A stretch of DNA of 64,000 bases from Marisediminicola antarctica. Its GTDB lineage: Bacteria > Actinomycetota > Actinomycetes > Actinomycetales > Microbacteriaceae. Below are positions 26,172 through 34,199 of the stretch, one piece after another (position 1 is the first letter of the stretch; each line of letters begins with the position of its first letter). The translations under genes were made by a program, and so were the position numbers. Location of the stretch: positions 2,728,001-2,792,000 of the forward strand of contig NZ_CP017146.1 of assembly GCF_009930795.1 (NCBI RefSeq). Reading direction: 5' to 3'. The notes beneath the pieces were generated by a model that was not told the DNA's origin, did not search any database, and worked only from the letters and a program-made list of their open reading frames with translations.

Positions 26172-27440
26172 CTATGGTCGGGCGACGGATCCGTCGCGGT
26201 GGCGCAGAAGCGCCCACGAGTCGTACGTCAGGGGCGCCGCGATCTCGTACTTGCGCGCCTCGTGTTCGTCGAAGCCGACGCCCAGACCGACTGCCTCCGA
26301 GATTTCGTACGCACCATTCTTGATGACGGGTGCGCCCGGGAAAACGTCACGAACGGCATCCGAATATTTTGTCGACTCCTGGATGCCGAAAGCGCGCGAG
26401 GAGACGTCTACGGCGAGGGCGGCCGCGTGCCCGATCGGCGAGATGTCGCCGGGCCCGTGGATCGCTGTGCGGACCCCCATGAGTTCGCACAGTACGGCGA
26501 GCTTCACCGTCGGCGTGAGTCCCCCGATTGCCCCCATGCGGATGCGCGCGAAATCGATCAGCCTGTTCGTGATCAGCGGGATGAACGTGCGCATGTCAGA
26601 GAACACCTCACCGACCGCCTGGGGCGTGGTGGAGTGGGCGCGGAGTTCGCGGTACCAGTCCAGATCCTCGGGAGCGATGGCATCCTCAAGGAAGTACAGA
26701 CGGAACGGGTCGAGAGCCTCCGCAAGTCGGATTGCCTCCGAGACGGTGACCCTCTCGTGCACGTCATGGAGCAATTCGACATCCCAGCCGACCGCGTCTC
26801 GCACCGCCTCAAACAGGCTCGGGATGGCACGGAGGTAGGGGCTCGACATCCAGAAAGCGTCTCGCGAGCGCGCAAGCTCGGCTATCGACCCCGCGTCGGA
26901 GGGGGCGTGAGTTCCGTACGTGTCGGCGCCCTTGATCGCTACCTGGCACCGAACGTATTCGTAGCCCTCTTCGATGAACTGCTGCACAGAATCGACGACT
27001 TCGCTGTTGTCGGCTCCGTCGGCGTGCCCGTAGACGCTGACCGTCGTGCGCGCCCGGCCCCCCAGCAGCTGGAAAACCGGGAGCCCGGCGATCTTTCCCT
27101 TGAGGTCCCACAGCGCGATATCGATGCCCGCCAGTGCGTTGTTCTCGATCGCTCCGCCACGCCAGTACGGGCTGAGGGAAAGCAGGTGTGACAGGTCGTC
27201 AATGTCGAGGACGTCGCGCCCGATGATCATTGGCGCCAGATACTCGTCGAGAACCTGCTTGATGGCGAGGGGGCGCTGGGGGCTGCTCGCGCAGCCGTAA
27301 CCGACGAGGCCCGGCTGATTCGTCTCCACCCGGACGATCAGAAGAGGAGCACCCGCGGGTGCTGTCAGGAAGCTTGTGACCCCCGTAATACGGGTGCGGT
27401 CACCTGTCCGCGACCACGGCGCGGATGCCAATACCGTCAT
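26172..27440 (-). CDS. Enolase-superfamily sugar-acid dehydratase (RspA/ManD type)
   Basis: A 422-aa mandelate-racemase-like enolase superfamily protein closest to the D-mannonate/D-gluconate dehydratase (ManD, RspA) group. It shows the capping N-terminus (LIVRVETNQPGLVGYG), YWRGGAIENNALAGIDIALWDLKGK, the metal-ligand strands around LLHDVHERV, FLEDAIAPED and AVGEVF, and the late HGPGDISPIG and GIQE segments characteristic of ManD. ATG at 27440 is taken; two codons upstream a GTG is in frame. It probably dehydrates an aldonic acid to a 2-keto-3-deoxy acid. UxuA (18297) in the same locus belongs to an unrelated fold with the same type of reaction. Confidence 0.83.
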   Translation of the reverse strand: MTVLASAPWSRTGDRTRITGVTSFLTAPAGAPLLIVRVETNQPGLVGYGCASSPQRPLAIKQVLDEYLAPMIIGRDVLDIDDLSHLLSLSPYWRGGAIENNALAGIDIALWDLKGKIAGLPVFQLLGGRARTTVSVYGHADGADNSEVVDSVQQFIEEGYEYVRCQVAIKGADTYGTHAPSDAGSIAELARSRDAFWMSSPYLRAIPSLFEAVRDAVGWDVELLHDVHERVTVSEAIRLAEALDPFRLYFLEDAIAPEDLDWYRELRAHSTTPQAVGEVFSDMRTFIPLITNRLIDFARIRMGAIGGLTPTVKLAVLCELMGVRTAIHGPGDISPIGHAAALAVDVSSRAFGIQESTKYSDAVRDVFPGAPVIKNGAYEISEAVGLGVGFDEHEARKYEIAAPLTYDSWALLRHRDGSVARP

Positions 27441-27668
27441 GAGCACCGCCGTCGACTGGGTTGATTCATGTCTGTGACTGCGAAATCGTCCATGTGAACA
27501 TTGTAGGGCGTTCAGGCCGTCATGCTACCCCGACAGTGGATTGCTCTCCCGAGTTTTCGAAGATGCCTGCCGCCGCGCCCCGAATCCGGGGACAGGAGAC
27601 GTCATCAGGTTCGCGCGTTCTGAGTCCAGCACGGCCGTCGCACACGATTAACCGAGCCCAGGGTGGGG

Positions 27669-27790
27669 CTAGTGCGGCGTCACGCGCTTCCGACGCGCTA
27701 CGAGTGCCGCGAACCCTGCCAGCCCGAGGATGCCCGCAAGCGCGATCCCATCAGCGGGTGACGTGCCTGTCTCACTGAGGCGCAGACGCT
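27669..27790 (-). pseudogene. Fragment of a cell-wall-anchored protein: C-terminal sorting signal
   Basis: Reading the minus strand to the TAG at 27671-27669 gives an LSETG pentapeptide, an 18-residue hydrophobic span (IALAGILGLAGFAALVA) and the basic tail RRKR. This is the architecture of a sortase (LPxTG-type) sorting signal. No upstream coding part exists: the frame runs back into the small membrane-protein gene in a different frame. It is therefore the tail of a lost surface or pilin-like protein joined at about 27780. Confidence 0.6.
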
Positions 27791-27975
27791 CCCCCGTCGA
27801 TCAGAGCTGTGCAGATGCTCGCGGCGAAGAGATACGGGATGGCGAGGAGCATGGCGGGCAGGCCCCACTTGAGCCCGCGGCGGGTGCGAATCGCGTCGAG
27901 CAGGATGTTGGTGGGCATGTACCTGCGCATGAAGTTGCGGAGGTGGATGCTGATAACCCAGATCATTCGAAGCAT
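27772..27975 (-). CDS. Small ICE-type membrane protein (often annotated 'sulfate permease'), truncated
   Basis: A 67-aa product starting MLRMIWVISIHLRNFM, with the block MPTNILLDAIRTRRGLKWG and one membrane span (GLPAMLLAIPYLFAASICTA). Similar ~100-residue proteins are frequent on actinobacterial integrative and conjugative elements; transport function is unproven. Here the frame ends shortly after ALIDGG, where relatives continue with a second hydrophobic segment, because the DNA switches into the sorting-signal fragment. The gene is divergent from the DprA-like gene, as in the left repeat. Confidence 0.65.
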   Translation of the reverse strand: MLRMIWVISIHLRNFMRRYMPTNILLDAIRTRRGLKWGLPAMLLAIPYLFAASICTALIDGGASAPQ

Positions 27976-28164
27976 GACAACGGTCCTCTCATGGTTCAGC
28001 AACGTTGAACCTTGGAGGACTGCCTGGGGCCGTCATGCCATCGCGCGGGCGATGGCGAACATTGAGTGTGTCGCCTGGTTTCAAGGGTACGCCGAACCAA
28101 CGACATAGGAAAGGGCGGTGCTGCGCACCTGCACGGTGATGACTGGCTGTGAAGGAGCCCGATG

Positions 28165-29169
28165 ATGACTTCCCTCTCTTCCCTCGGACACGACGAGCGG
28201 AGCGCGCGTACCGTCCTCTCGCTCGTGGCTGCACCGAATGATCCGTCGACCGGTCGTCTCCTTGGCCGAGTCGGTGCCGTAGAACTGCTCCGCCTCGCTG
28301 ATGCTGACGGCGCGGTGCCCGGCCTCGACCAAATCGCAGCGGCAGTATGGCGCGAACGCTTACACGCTGTGAGCAGCGCCGACACCTTAGCCACACAGAT
28401 GGCGACCTTCGAGCGACAAGGCCTCCGGGTCCTGATTCCGGGTGAGAAGGATTGGCCAGTCGCCCTCAACGACCTCGGAGCACGCACACCATATGCACTT
28501 TGGACGCGTGGCGAGACTGCGCTGCTGGCCAAGCCTCTCGCCGACCGCATCACGCTGACCGGTGCACGCGCCTCCACCGCGTATGGGGACCACATGGCGA
28601 TTGAACTCGCCAGCGACCTCGCGCTCAGTGGCCGTGTCGTTGTCGCTGGCGGCGCGTTCGGCATCGAAGCAGTCGCACACCAGTCGGCGTTGGCGACCGG
28701 TGGAAGAACGATTGCAGTCCTCGCGGGTGGGGTCGATCGCGCATACCCTGCCGGACACGCGGATCTGTTTGCGCGTATTGAGCAACAAGGTCTCCTCGTT
28801 TCTGAAGTCGCTCCTGGCGTAACGCCAACACGGCAGCGCTTTCTCGATCGTGGCCGGATTATGGCCGCGCTTTCCTCGACGACGGTGATCGTTGAGGCGG
28901 GGGCGCGGTCAGGATCGCTGCGTGTCGCCAACGAAGCCGTCAAACTTGGACGCGCTGTGGGCGCGGTTCCTGGCCCCGTGACGAGTGCCGCCAGCTATGG
29001 CTCCAACATCCTTATTCAAGACAGACGCGCCCGTTTGCTCACAGGTTCCGAAGACGTTCTTCGGCTCGCCGACGAGGACAAGAGCAACGACCACAACGCA
29101 GAGCTGTCACGAGCATTTCGCATCGCTGCAGCGTGTGATCGTCGCACACCCGATTCACGCGGCCTGTAA
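28165..29169 (+). CDS. DprA/Smf-like DNA-processing protein, right paralogue
   Basis: A 334-aa paralogue of the protein at 218-1222, with the same motif series (TGARASTAYGDHMA, GGAFGIEAVAHQSAL, VLAGGVDRAYPAG, DRGRIMAALSSTT, GARSGSL, GAVPGP). Most differences are conservative (for example ERDW versus EKDW near residue 95), showing both copies were kept under protein-level constraint after divergence. The same AAGGAG ribosome-binding site stands seven bases before the start. It is followed by a relaxase tail and then the excisionase-integrase pair, so it lies within the integration module. Confidence 0.85.
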   Translation: MTSLSSLGHDERSARTVLSLVAAPNDPSTGRLLGRVGAVELLRLADADGAVPGLDQIAAAVWRERLHAVSSADTLATQMATFERQGLRVLIPGEKDWPVALNDLGARTPYALWTRGETALLAKPLADRITLTGARASTAYGDHMAIELASDLALSGRVVVAGGAFGIEAVAHQSALATGGRTIAVLAGGVDRAYPAGHADLFARIEQQGLLVSEVAPGVTPTRQRFLDRGRIMAALSSTTVIVEAGARSGSLRVANEAVKLGRAVGAVPGPVTSAASYGSNILIQDRRARLLTGSEDVLRLADEDKSNDHNAELSRAFRIAAACDRRTPDSRGL

Positions 29170-29234
29170 TCGCTCATCTTCCTCAGCGCGGCCTGTTGAC
29201 GGTACGAGCGCGTACCGGCACGACTGGGCAGCGG

Positions 29235-29378
29235 TCAGAGCACCCGCCCCTCCGAAGTCCGCTCAGACGGCTCACGATGGGACTGCACACCCTTGGCCGC
29301 GGCGTTCATCCGGCGGATCTCGGTGAGTGCGGCTTCGGCCCTCGCGTGATCGACTCGCTGCGCCGTGGCCTCGGGTCG
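29235..29378 (-). pseudogene. Relaxase C-terminal remnant (about 45 codons)
   Basis: The minus strand reads RPEATAQRVDHARAEAAL, then EIRRMNAAAKGVQSHREP and a stop at 29237-29235, matching the end of the relaxase at 1288 with few changes. The rest of the gene is absent; similarity ends at the excisionase start. It shows that both repeats derive from the same kind of conjugative backbone. Confidence 0.8.
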
Positions 29379-29597
29379 GTGAGCAACGCGGCCGAAGCGG
29401 CGGCGCCAGTCTCGCCATTGCTGGATAGCCGAGAGGTCGCCTCGTACCTGAAGGTCTCCGAATCGACGTTGTCTCGATGGCGCTCCGCGGAGTCCGGGCC
29501 ACCATTCATCAAGCTCGGCGGTATCGCCCGATACCGGCTCGAAGCAATTGACGAATGGCTGCAGAACTTAGAGCCGCACCATGGCCCGCCCAACTGA
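29379..29597 (+). CDS. Excisionase-like helix-turn-helix protein
   Basis: A 72-aa protein with a MerR/excisionase-type HTH: LLDSREVASYLKVSESTLSRW, then the wing PPFIKLGGIARYRLEAIDEWL. Proteins of this type bend att-site DNA and steer a tyrosine integrase towards excision. GTG at 29379 is chosen since the residues before it are antisense relaxase sequence; the ribosome-binding site is weak. It overlaps the integrase start by 17 nt. Confidence 0.8.
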   Translation: MSNAAEAAAPVSPLLDSREVASYLKVSESTLSRWRSAESGPPFIKLGGIARYRLEAIDEWLQNLEPHHGPPN

Positions 29598-30813
29598 GCC
29601 GATGCCGGAGTCCTCACCCCGGCCGGTACCGCCGATCGGGGTGAGGATCTCCGCCGACATGGAACGACGTTCCTACGGAATTCGAGCGCGGGCACGCTGG
29701 ACTGATCCGCTCACCAGGCGGCGCGTGATCCGTACCGAGATCGTGAAAGACGAGGCAACCGCACGCGCATTCTTCGACACGCTCCGGAACTCTTCGGTCA
29801 AGGGGATGGACGTATCCATGACGCTCCTGGAGTTCTTCACCTCGATCGACGACCGATGGGCACGCGGCCTCGATATGACTTCTACCGGAGACAACTACCG
29901 CTACGGTCTTCGACTACGGGTGCTCCCGGCACTCGGTCATCTGCCCGTAACGCAGATCACCGCTGGAATGATCGACCGCACGATCGATGACTGGGAGAAG
30001 CAGTACGGCGCATCGACGATCAAGAACACCATCGCCCCTCTCGTGCGGGTGCTCGACGAAGCCGTTCGTGACGGCCTGATCACAATCAATCCCGCCAAGC
30101 ACCGCGCGAAGCGGAGTCTCCATCGAAACGCCTTCCGAATCCAACCCGCCGAAGACGCTGCCCCGCGCGCACACGCGATCCCTGACCTCCAGAAGCTGAA
30201 CCAACTCGCCTCCGCCTGCGGCGCCGTCCATCAGTCCTATTCAGACTTCGTGATGCTCGCCGCCCTGCTGGCAGCTCGCTCTTCAGAAGTCTCCGGTCTT
30301 CAAGTTGGAGACGTGAACTTCGACAAGAACCTCGTCATCATCAGACGGCAAGTCTTCCCCGGCAGAGGTGGCCTCATCACCAAGCCGACCAAGAGCCGCA
30401 AAGAACGTCGCGTGCCAATTCTCGACCCACTCCGACCAATCCTGAAGCGACTCTGCGCGTTCAAACAGTCGGACGCACCACTACTCATCGGTCCACGCGG
30501 CGGTTTCCTCACGACGGCCACCGTTCGCGACGCCACCAGCTGGGACCAAGTTGTTGCCGACCTCAGCCTGCCCAACCTCACCCGACACGGCCTCCGACAC
30601 ACCGGCGCCACCTAGCTCGCCGACGCCGGGGTCCCTCTCCACGTCCTCCAGGAGATCCTCGGACACGCATCGATCGAGACCACTCGCGGCTACCTCCACC
30701 CCGATGACCGCCACCTCGCCTCCGCCGCGGAACAGGCCAACGCATTCCTCGCCAGAGACGCTCGTCCGAACTCATCGAGACGACCGCGGCAAGGCACGGG
30801 ACGCGGACTGTGA
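29581..30813 (+). pseudogene. Tyrosine-type integrase with internal amber stop
   Basis: The frame encodes 410 codons with one TAG at 30613-30615, where the family has tryptophan or a similar residue (HTGAT*LADAG). Before the stop are the arm-binding N-terminus, the core-binding SAM-like domain (about residues 80-165) and the catalytic R (ARSSEVSG), K region (TKSRKERRVPI) and HGLRH. After it are the second histidine in ILGHASIETT and the nucleophile tyrosine in RGYLHPD. Without readthrough the product lacks the tyrosine and is inactive. It directly adjoins the tRNA-Pro gene, the expected attachment site. Confidence 0.88.
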
Positions 30814-30842
30814 ACGGCCCAGACGTGGGTTTTCACCGTTCT

Positions 30843-30944
30843 GGTCCCCTTTTGGTCCCCTCATCCACAGACAGGGCATCGCGGCGGATTCTGTTATCCA
30901 CAGGTCGACCGCGTGTACCGGCCGAGGGGGACCAGAGGGGGACC
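30843..30944. repeat. GGTCCCC direct/inverted heptamers beside the attachment site
   Basis: GGTCCCC occurs at 30843-30849 and 30854-30860, and its complement GGGGACC at 30927-30933 and 30938-30944. Each pair is spaced one helical turn (11 bp), and the pairs face each other across 66 bp. This lies between the integrase end and the tRNA, the place where arm-type integrase or excisionase sites are found. TCCACAG also occurs three times nearby. Confidence 0.55.
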
Positions 30945-30970
30945 AGCGAAAACCGTCCACAGAAACAACA

Positions 30971-31004
30971 AATCCCTGATGAAAATTGCTTCTCATCAAG
31001 GATT
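30971..31004 (-). terminator. Hairpin after the tRNA-Pro gene
   Basis: AATCCCTGATGA (30971-30982) pairs with TCATCAAGGATT (30993-31004) at 11 of 12 positions. On the minus strand it begins 6 nt after the tRNA 3' end. There is no strong U run, so termination may be partial. Confidence 0.55.
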
Positions 31005-31009
31005 TTACG

Positions 31010-31083
<74 letters not shown>

Positions 31084-31130
31084 TGGCATCGATTTTCAGT
31101 TGTTCGGGCCGACCGAAGAGTGGTAAACCA

Positions 31131-31174
31131 CTTAACCCCCAGTCAGGTGCGCTACCAAGGTGCGCTACAGCCCG
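31131..31174 (-). repeat. Partial tRNA-Pro copy (5' half), first
   Basis: A 44-nt segment matching tRNA-Pro from its 5' end through the anticodon stem (31040-31083) with four differences, including a changed D-arm and acceptor base. It cannot fold as a tRNA. It is best explained as an att-site remnant. Confidence 0.75.
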
Positions 31175-31220
31175 TTATTTAGTTTTTGCCTCAAAAACGC
31201 TGTTTTGCGCTTCCAACCCA

Positions 31221-31264
31221 CTTGACCCCCAGTCAAGTGCGCTATCAAGCTGCGCCACAGCCCG
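31221..31264 (-). repeat. Partial tRNA-Pro copy (5' half), second
   Basis: A 44-nt segment identical to 31040-31083 except one base (CTATCAAG for CTACCAAG). It lies 90 bp from the first partial copy, which is itself 91 bp from the tRNA. It is another attachment-site duplicate. The rest of 31084-31455 holds no gene that I can see. Confidence 0.78.
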
Positions 31265-31455
31265 TGACTTGTGCTGCATTTGGTCAGTTCAGACCAACCG
31301 CGGCACCAGAAAGAGCTTACCCGTTCGCGCAGGGCCGCACGAACCATGCCGCTGCCAGCCGCCACTTATTCGACATCCGCGGACTACGCGGGCGAAATCC
31401 AGGCTGGCGTTTCGCTGGCCCTGCTTCCCATCCACACGAAATCAGGAGGACTCTC

Positions 31456-32195
31456 ATGGCACGTGTCAATGGAAGAGTCGCACTCATCAGTAGTGGAGCA
31501 CGCGGCATGGGCGCATCCCATGTTCGTCTGCTCGTGGAGGAAGGCGCCCTGGTCGTCGTCGGCGATATTCTCGATGACGAGGGTGCCGAGCTGGCCGCCG
31601 AACTGGGCGACAGCGTGCGGTTTGTGCACCTCGACGTGACGAAGATCGACGACTGGGACGCCGCCGTCGCGGTCGCTGTCGCTGCCTTCGGCGGGCTCGA
31701 CATTCTGGTCAACAATGCGGGTATCGCTAACTTCGGCCCCATCGAGGACTACACGATCGAGGCGTGGAACACCATCATCGCAATCAACCTCACGGGGGTG
31801 TTCCTTGGCATCAAAGCTGCGGTGCCGGCGATAACGAAGTCGAAGGCCGGGTCGATCATCAACATTTCCTCCACAGCCGGCATCCAAGGCTACGAGGCGC
31901 TGCCCGGATACACGGCCACGAAGTTCGCGTGCGCGGCCTGACCAAGTCGGTCGCACTCGATCTCGGCAAGCACAACGTGCGGGTCAACTCGGTGCATCCC
32001 GGAGTGATCAAGACACCGATGACCGAGGGGATCGACCAGGCCCAGAATCACGTCGCGCTGCACCGCGCGGGCGAACCGGACGAGGTCTCGAACCTCATCC
32101 TGTTCCTCGCCAGCGACGAGTCGAGCTTCTCGACCGGCGCCGAGTTCATCGCCGACGGCGGCGAAACCGCAGGGCTCTCGCACTACACCAGTTGA
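31456..32195 (+). pseudogene. Short-chain dehydrogenase, frameshifted
   Basis: A classical SDR in two frames. The first part (to 31941) starts after AGGAGG and has the variant nucleotide motif SSGARGMG, DILVNNAG, INISSTAG and the catalytic YTATK. The second part (from about 31930 to 32195) continues VRGLTKSVALDLG, NSVHPGVIKTPM and FIADGG. A single base is missing near 31929-31931, where GCGGTGCGC would keep the frame and GCGTGCGC is found. Intact, it would be a ~246-aa hydroxysteroid/glucose dehydrogenase-like enzyme. Confidence 0.85.
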
Positions 32196-32207
32196 TACCG
32201 CCCGGCG

Positions 32208-32560
32208 GCCGGCGCACCACGCGCTGGCCTGCGGCTTCTCGACGACACCCGGCTCGAGGCCATCACCGTCACGGGACGCTGCCGCGAGGCCGGAGTGCAC
32301 CGCACGACGTTCTACGGCCACCACCGCGACGTTGTCGGCTTCGCGGCATCCGTGTTCATGGACGAACTCGACGCGATCGCGCGGGTGGAGATCGACGCGC
32401 ACACCTCGCTCGCCCCGCTGGCGATCAGCGACGCCTGTACCGAGTCGCTGACGCGAATGCTCGAGCACATCGCACACGAGCGCAGGAGCGCAGGAGCGCA
32501 CGACCTACCGCGCCCTCTTCGCCTCCCCCGTCGGCTCGGGCTTCCACGGCGGCAGCCTCG
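32208..32560 (+). pseudogene. Decayed TetR-type regulator
   Basis: An N-terminal HTH is visible as ITVTGRCREAGVHRTTFYGH, typical of TetR regulators (the ...TFY.HF... recognition helix), followed by HHRDVVGFAASVFMDEL and part of an effector domain. No start codon stands before the HTH in this frame, and the frame breaks after HERRSAGA; TYRALFASP continues in another frame. It lies 3' of the frameshifted SDR, which it may once have controlled. Confidence 0.6.
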
Positions 32561-32615
32561 TAGCGGCTCCGGCGGCAGGACACCAGGATCTCGCCGGGCA
32601 ACGGCCCCTCTGGAA

Positions 32616-34199
32616 CTACTGCTCGAGCGCGTCGAGGATTGCACCGACCTCGGACTCGGCGAGCGGCGCCCACGGCGCGCCGTCGGGATTCGATGAGGCA
32701 GCCTCGGGGCTCTCCCCCTCGTTCCACCACTTGGACTCGAACGGCACTCCGTCGAAGAGCACCCGGTCACCCTTTTCATAGATGGTCGGGCCCTCCCACT
32801 CGGGATAAGTACCCTTCGGCAGGGTCGGCATCTCGAAAGGGGTCTCCCCCGGCAACACCGGGCCAATGAGGGTCCACGGTGTTTCCCACTCGTTGAGCAC
32901 CGGGTTGTCGGGCAGCTCGCCCCGGGTCCACCATTTGGCCTGGTACACGGAGCGGTGCCAGACAATTTTGGTGCCCTCAAGGTATGAGGCCTCGGGAGCC
33001 CAGATGGCATACGGGCTCGTGGCGGGGTCGTCGACAATCTCCTCGAGCGTGTCCGCGGTGGTCACGGCGCCAGCCGAGCCGTCCGGCCGCCCGTCAAAGC
33101 CCTCCCCAAGCAGGTCGACGAATCGCACGTCGCCCTGATCGATGCCGCTGCACGAGTCGGACACGCGCTTCAGATCGACGTAGTTCGACCCGCAGCTCTG
33201 GTCGCGGTTGAGCGACCAGAGCGACATGCGTCCGATTCGCTGTTCGAGCGCGAAGGCGTTGAACTCCTCCGCATCCGCTAGCCCGAACACCTCGCCGGGT
33301 ACGTCGTTCTGGCCGATCATCGGGGTGGCGCCGATCTTGGTCCAGAGGGATGCCGGCGACAGCTCGATCCCGGCGCGCGAGTAGAGCGCGCCGAGCTGGC
33401 GGTGGGTCGACTGGAGCGCCTGGATGGATGCCATCGCCATGCTGTCTCCGTCGGTGCGGCTGGAGCCGTAGTCCATCGTCATGACGTTGACCCCGGCGAG
33501 GTCCACGCCCGCGTCGAGCATCTGGCTGACGGCAGTCGTGCCGTACTCGGTGAGCCCGGACGGCGCGACCGGCAGGGTGAGCCAGACGGCGAGGTCGTCG
33601 CCCGCGCTGCGCCTCTCGACCTGGAGGGTGTGGATCGCCTCGGCGCGCCGCTCCCCCGCCGACGTGTTCGTGAGGTTGCCCGCTTCGATGTCGAGGTCGA
33701 TCGTCGTGATCTCGTAACGGTCGACCACCGAGGCGTAGGCGTCGACGAGGTCGTTCACATTGGTGCATCCGGTCGCGAGTTCGTCGTTCAGGAGCCCACC
33801 GAACGACACGGTGATCTGCCCGCCGAGCTGATCGAGTCGCGCAAGCCGACGGTCGAGATCGAGCGCGTGCGACGCCTCCTCGAGCGTGTACCCGGTACCC
33901 CAGGTGGGCTCGCACGCGTCGTCTTTCGCGGCGACGATGAACGACAGGACAACGTCCCGGCCCGCGTCGGATGCGGGTGCCTCGAACGCGAACGTCGGGG
34001 TGGCGGTCACGTCGACGTAGCCGGCGAACCAGGGCTCGTGATCCTCGACGGCCTGCGCGGCGCTCCACCACTGCCAGCCGACGAATCCGCCTGAGGCGAG
34101 GAGGCCGACGAGCGCGACCGAGAGGACTACTCGCAGCGCGGAGAGGCGACGGCGCGGCGCCACCGGCTGCGTCGATGCGGCGCTCGTGGCGGCGCTCAC
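32616..34199 (-). CDS. Membrane-anchored GH18 (chitinase-like) protein
   Basis: A 527-aa protein. There is one N-terminal membrane anchor (about residues 22-42), then a GH18-like barrel with the strand-4 catalytic motif at 167-172 (IDLDIE, glutamate 172 as acid/base) preceded by VSFGGL. Near the C-terminus are two chitin-binding type-3-like modules (YQAKWWTRGELPDN and FESKWWNEGESPE), each with paired tryptophans. It would act outside the membrane on beta-1,4-N-acetylglucosamine-type glycans. Its start overlaps the glycosyltransferase stop (ATGA), so synthesis and trimming of one surface glycan are likely coupled. The polymer is unknown. Confidence 0.87.
   Translation of the reverse strand: MSAATSAASTQPVAPRRRLSALRVVLSVALVGLLASGGFVGWQWWSAAQAVEDHEPWFAGYVDVTATPTFAFEAPASDAGRDVVLSFIVAAKDDACEPTWGTGYTLEEASHALDLDRRLARLDQLGGQITVSFGGLLNDELATGCTNVNDLVDAYASVVDRYEITTIDLDIEAGNLTNTSAGERRAEAIHTLQVERRSAGDDLAVWLTLPVAPSGLTEYGTTAVSQMLDAGVDLAGVNVMTMDYGSSRTDGDSMAMASIQALQSTHRQLGALYSRAGIELSPASLWTKIGATPMIGQNDVPGEVFGLADAEEFNAFALEQRIGRMSLWSLNRDQSCGSNYVDLKRVSDSCSGIDQGDVRFVDLLGEGFDGRPDGSAGAVTTADTLEEIVDDPATSPYAIWAPEASYLEGTKIVWHRSVYQAKWWTRGELPDNPVLNEWETPWTLIGPVLPGETPFEMPTLPKGTYPEWEGPTIYEKGDRVLFDGVPFESKWWNEGESPEAASSNPDGAPWAPLAESEVGAILDALEQ

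Larger units (their letters stand above)
27949..29378 (+). repeat. Long direct repeat, right copy
   Basis: Counterpart of 1-1431 (offset 27947-27948). It holds the small membrane-protein start, the second DprA-like gene and the last 45 codons of a relaxase. Divergence is concentrated in synonymous-type changes in the DprA-like gene, so the copies are old or came from two related elements. The similarity ends one base before the GTG start of the excisionase gene. Confidence 0.9.
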
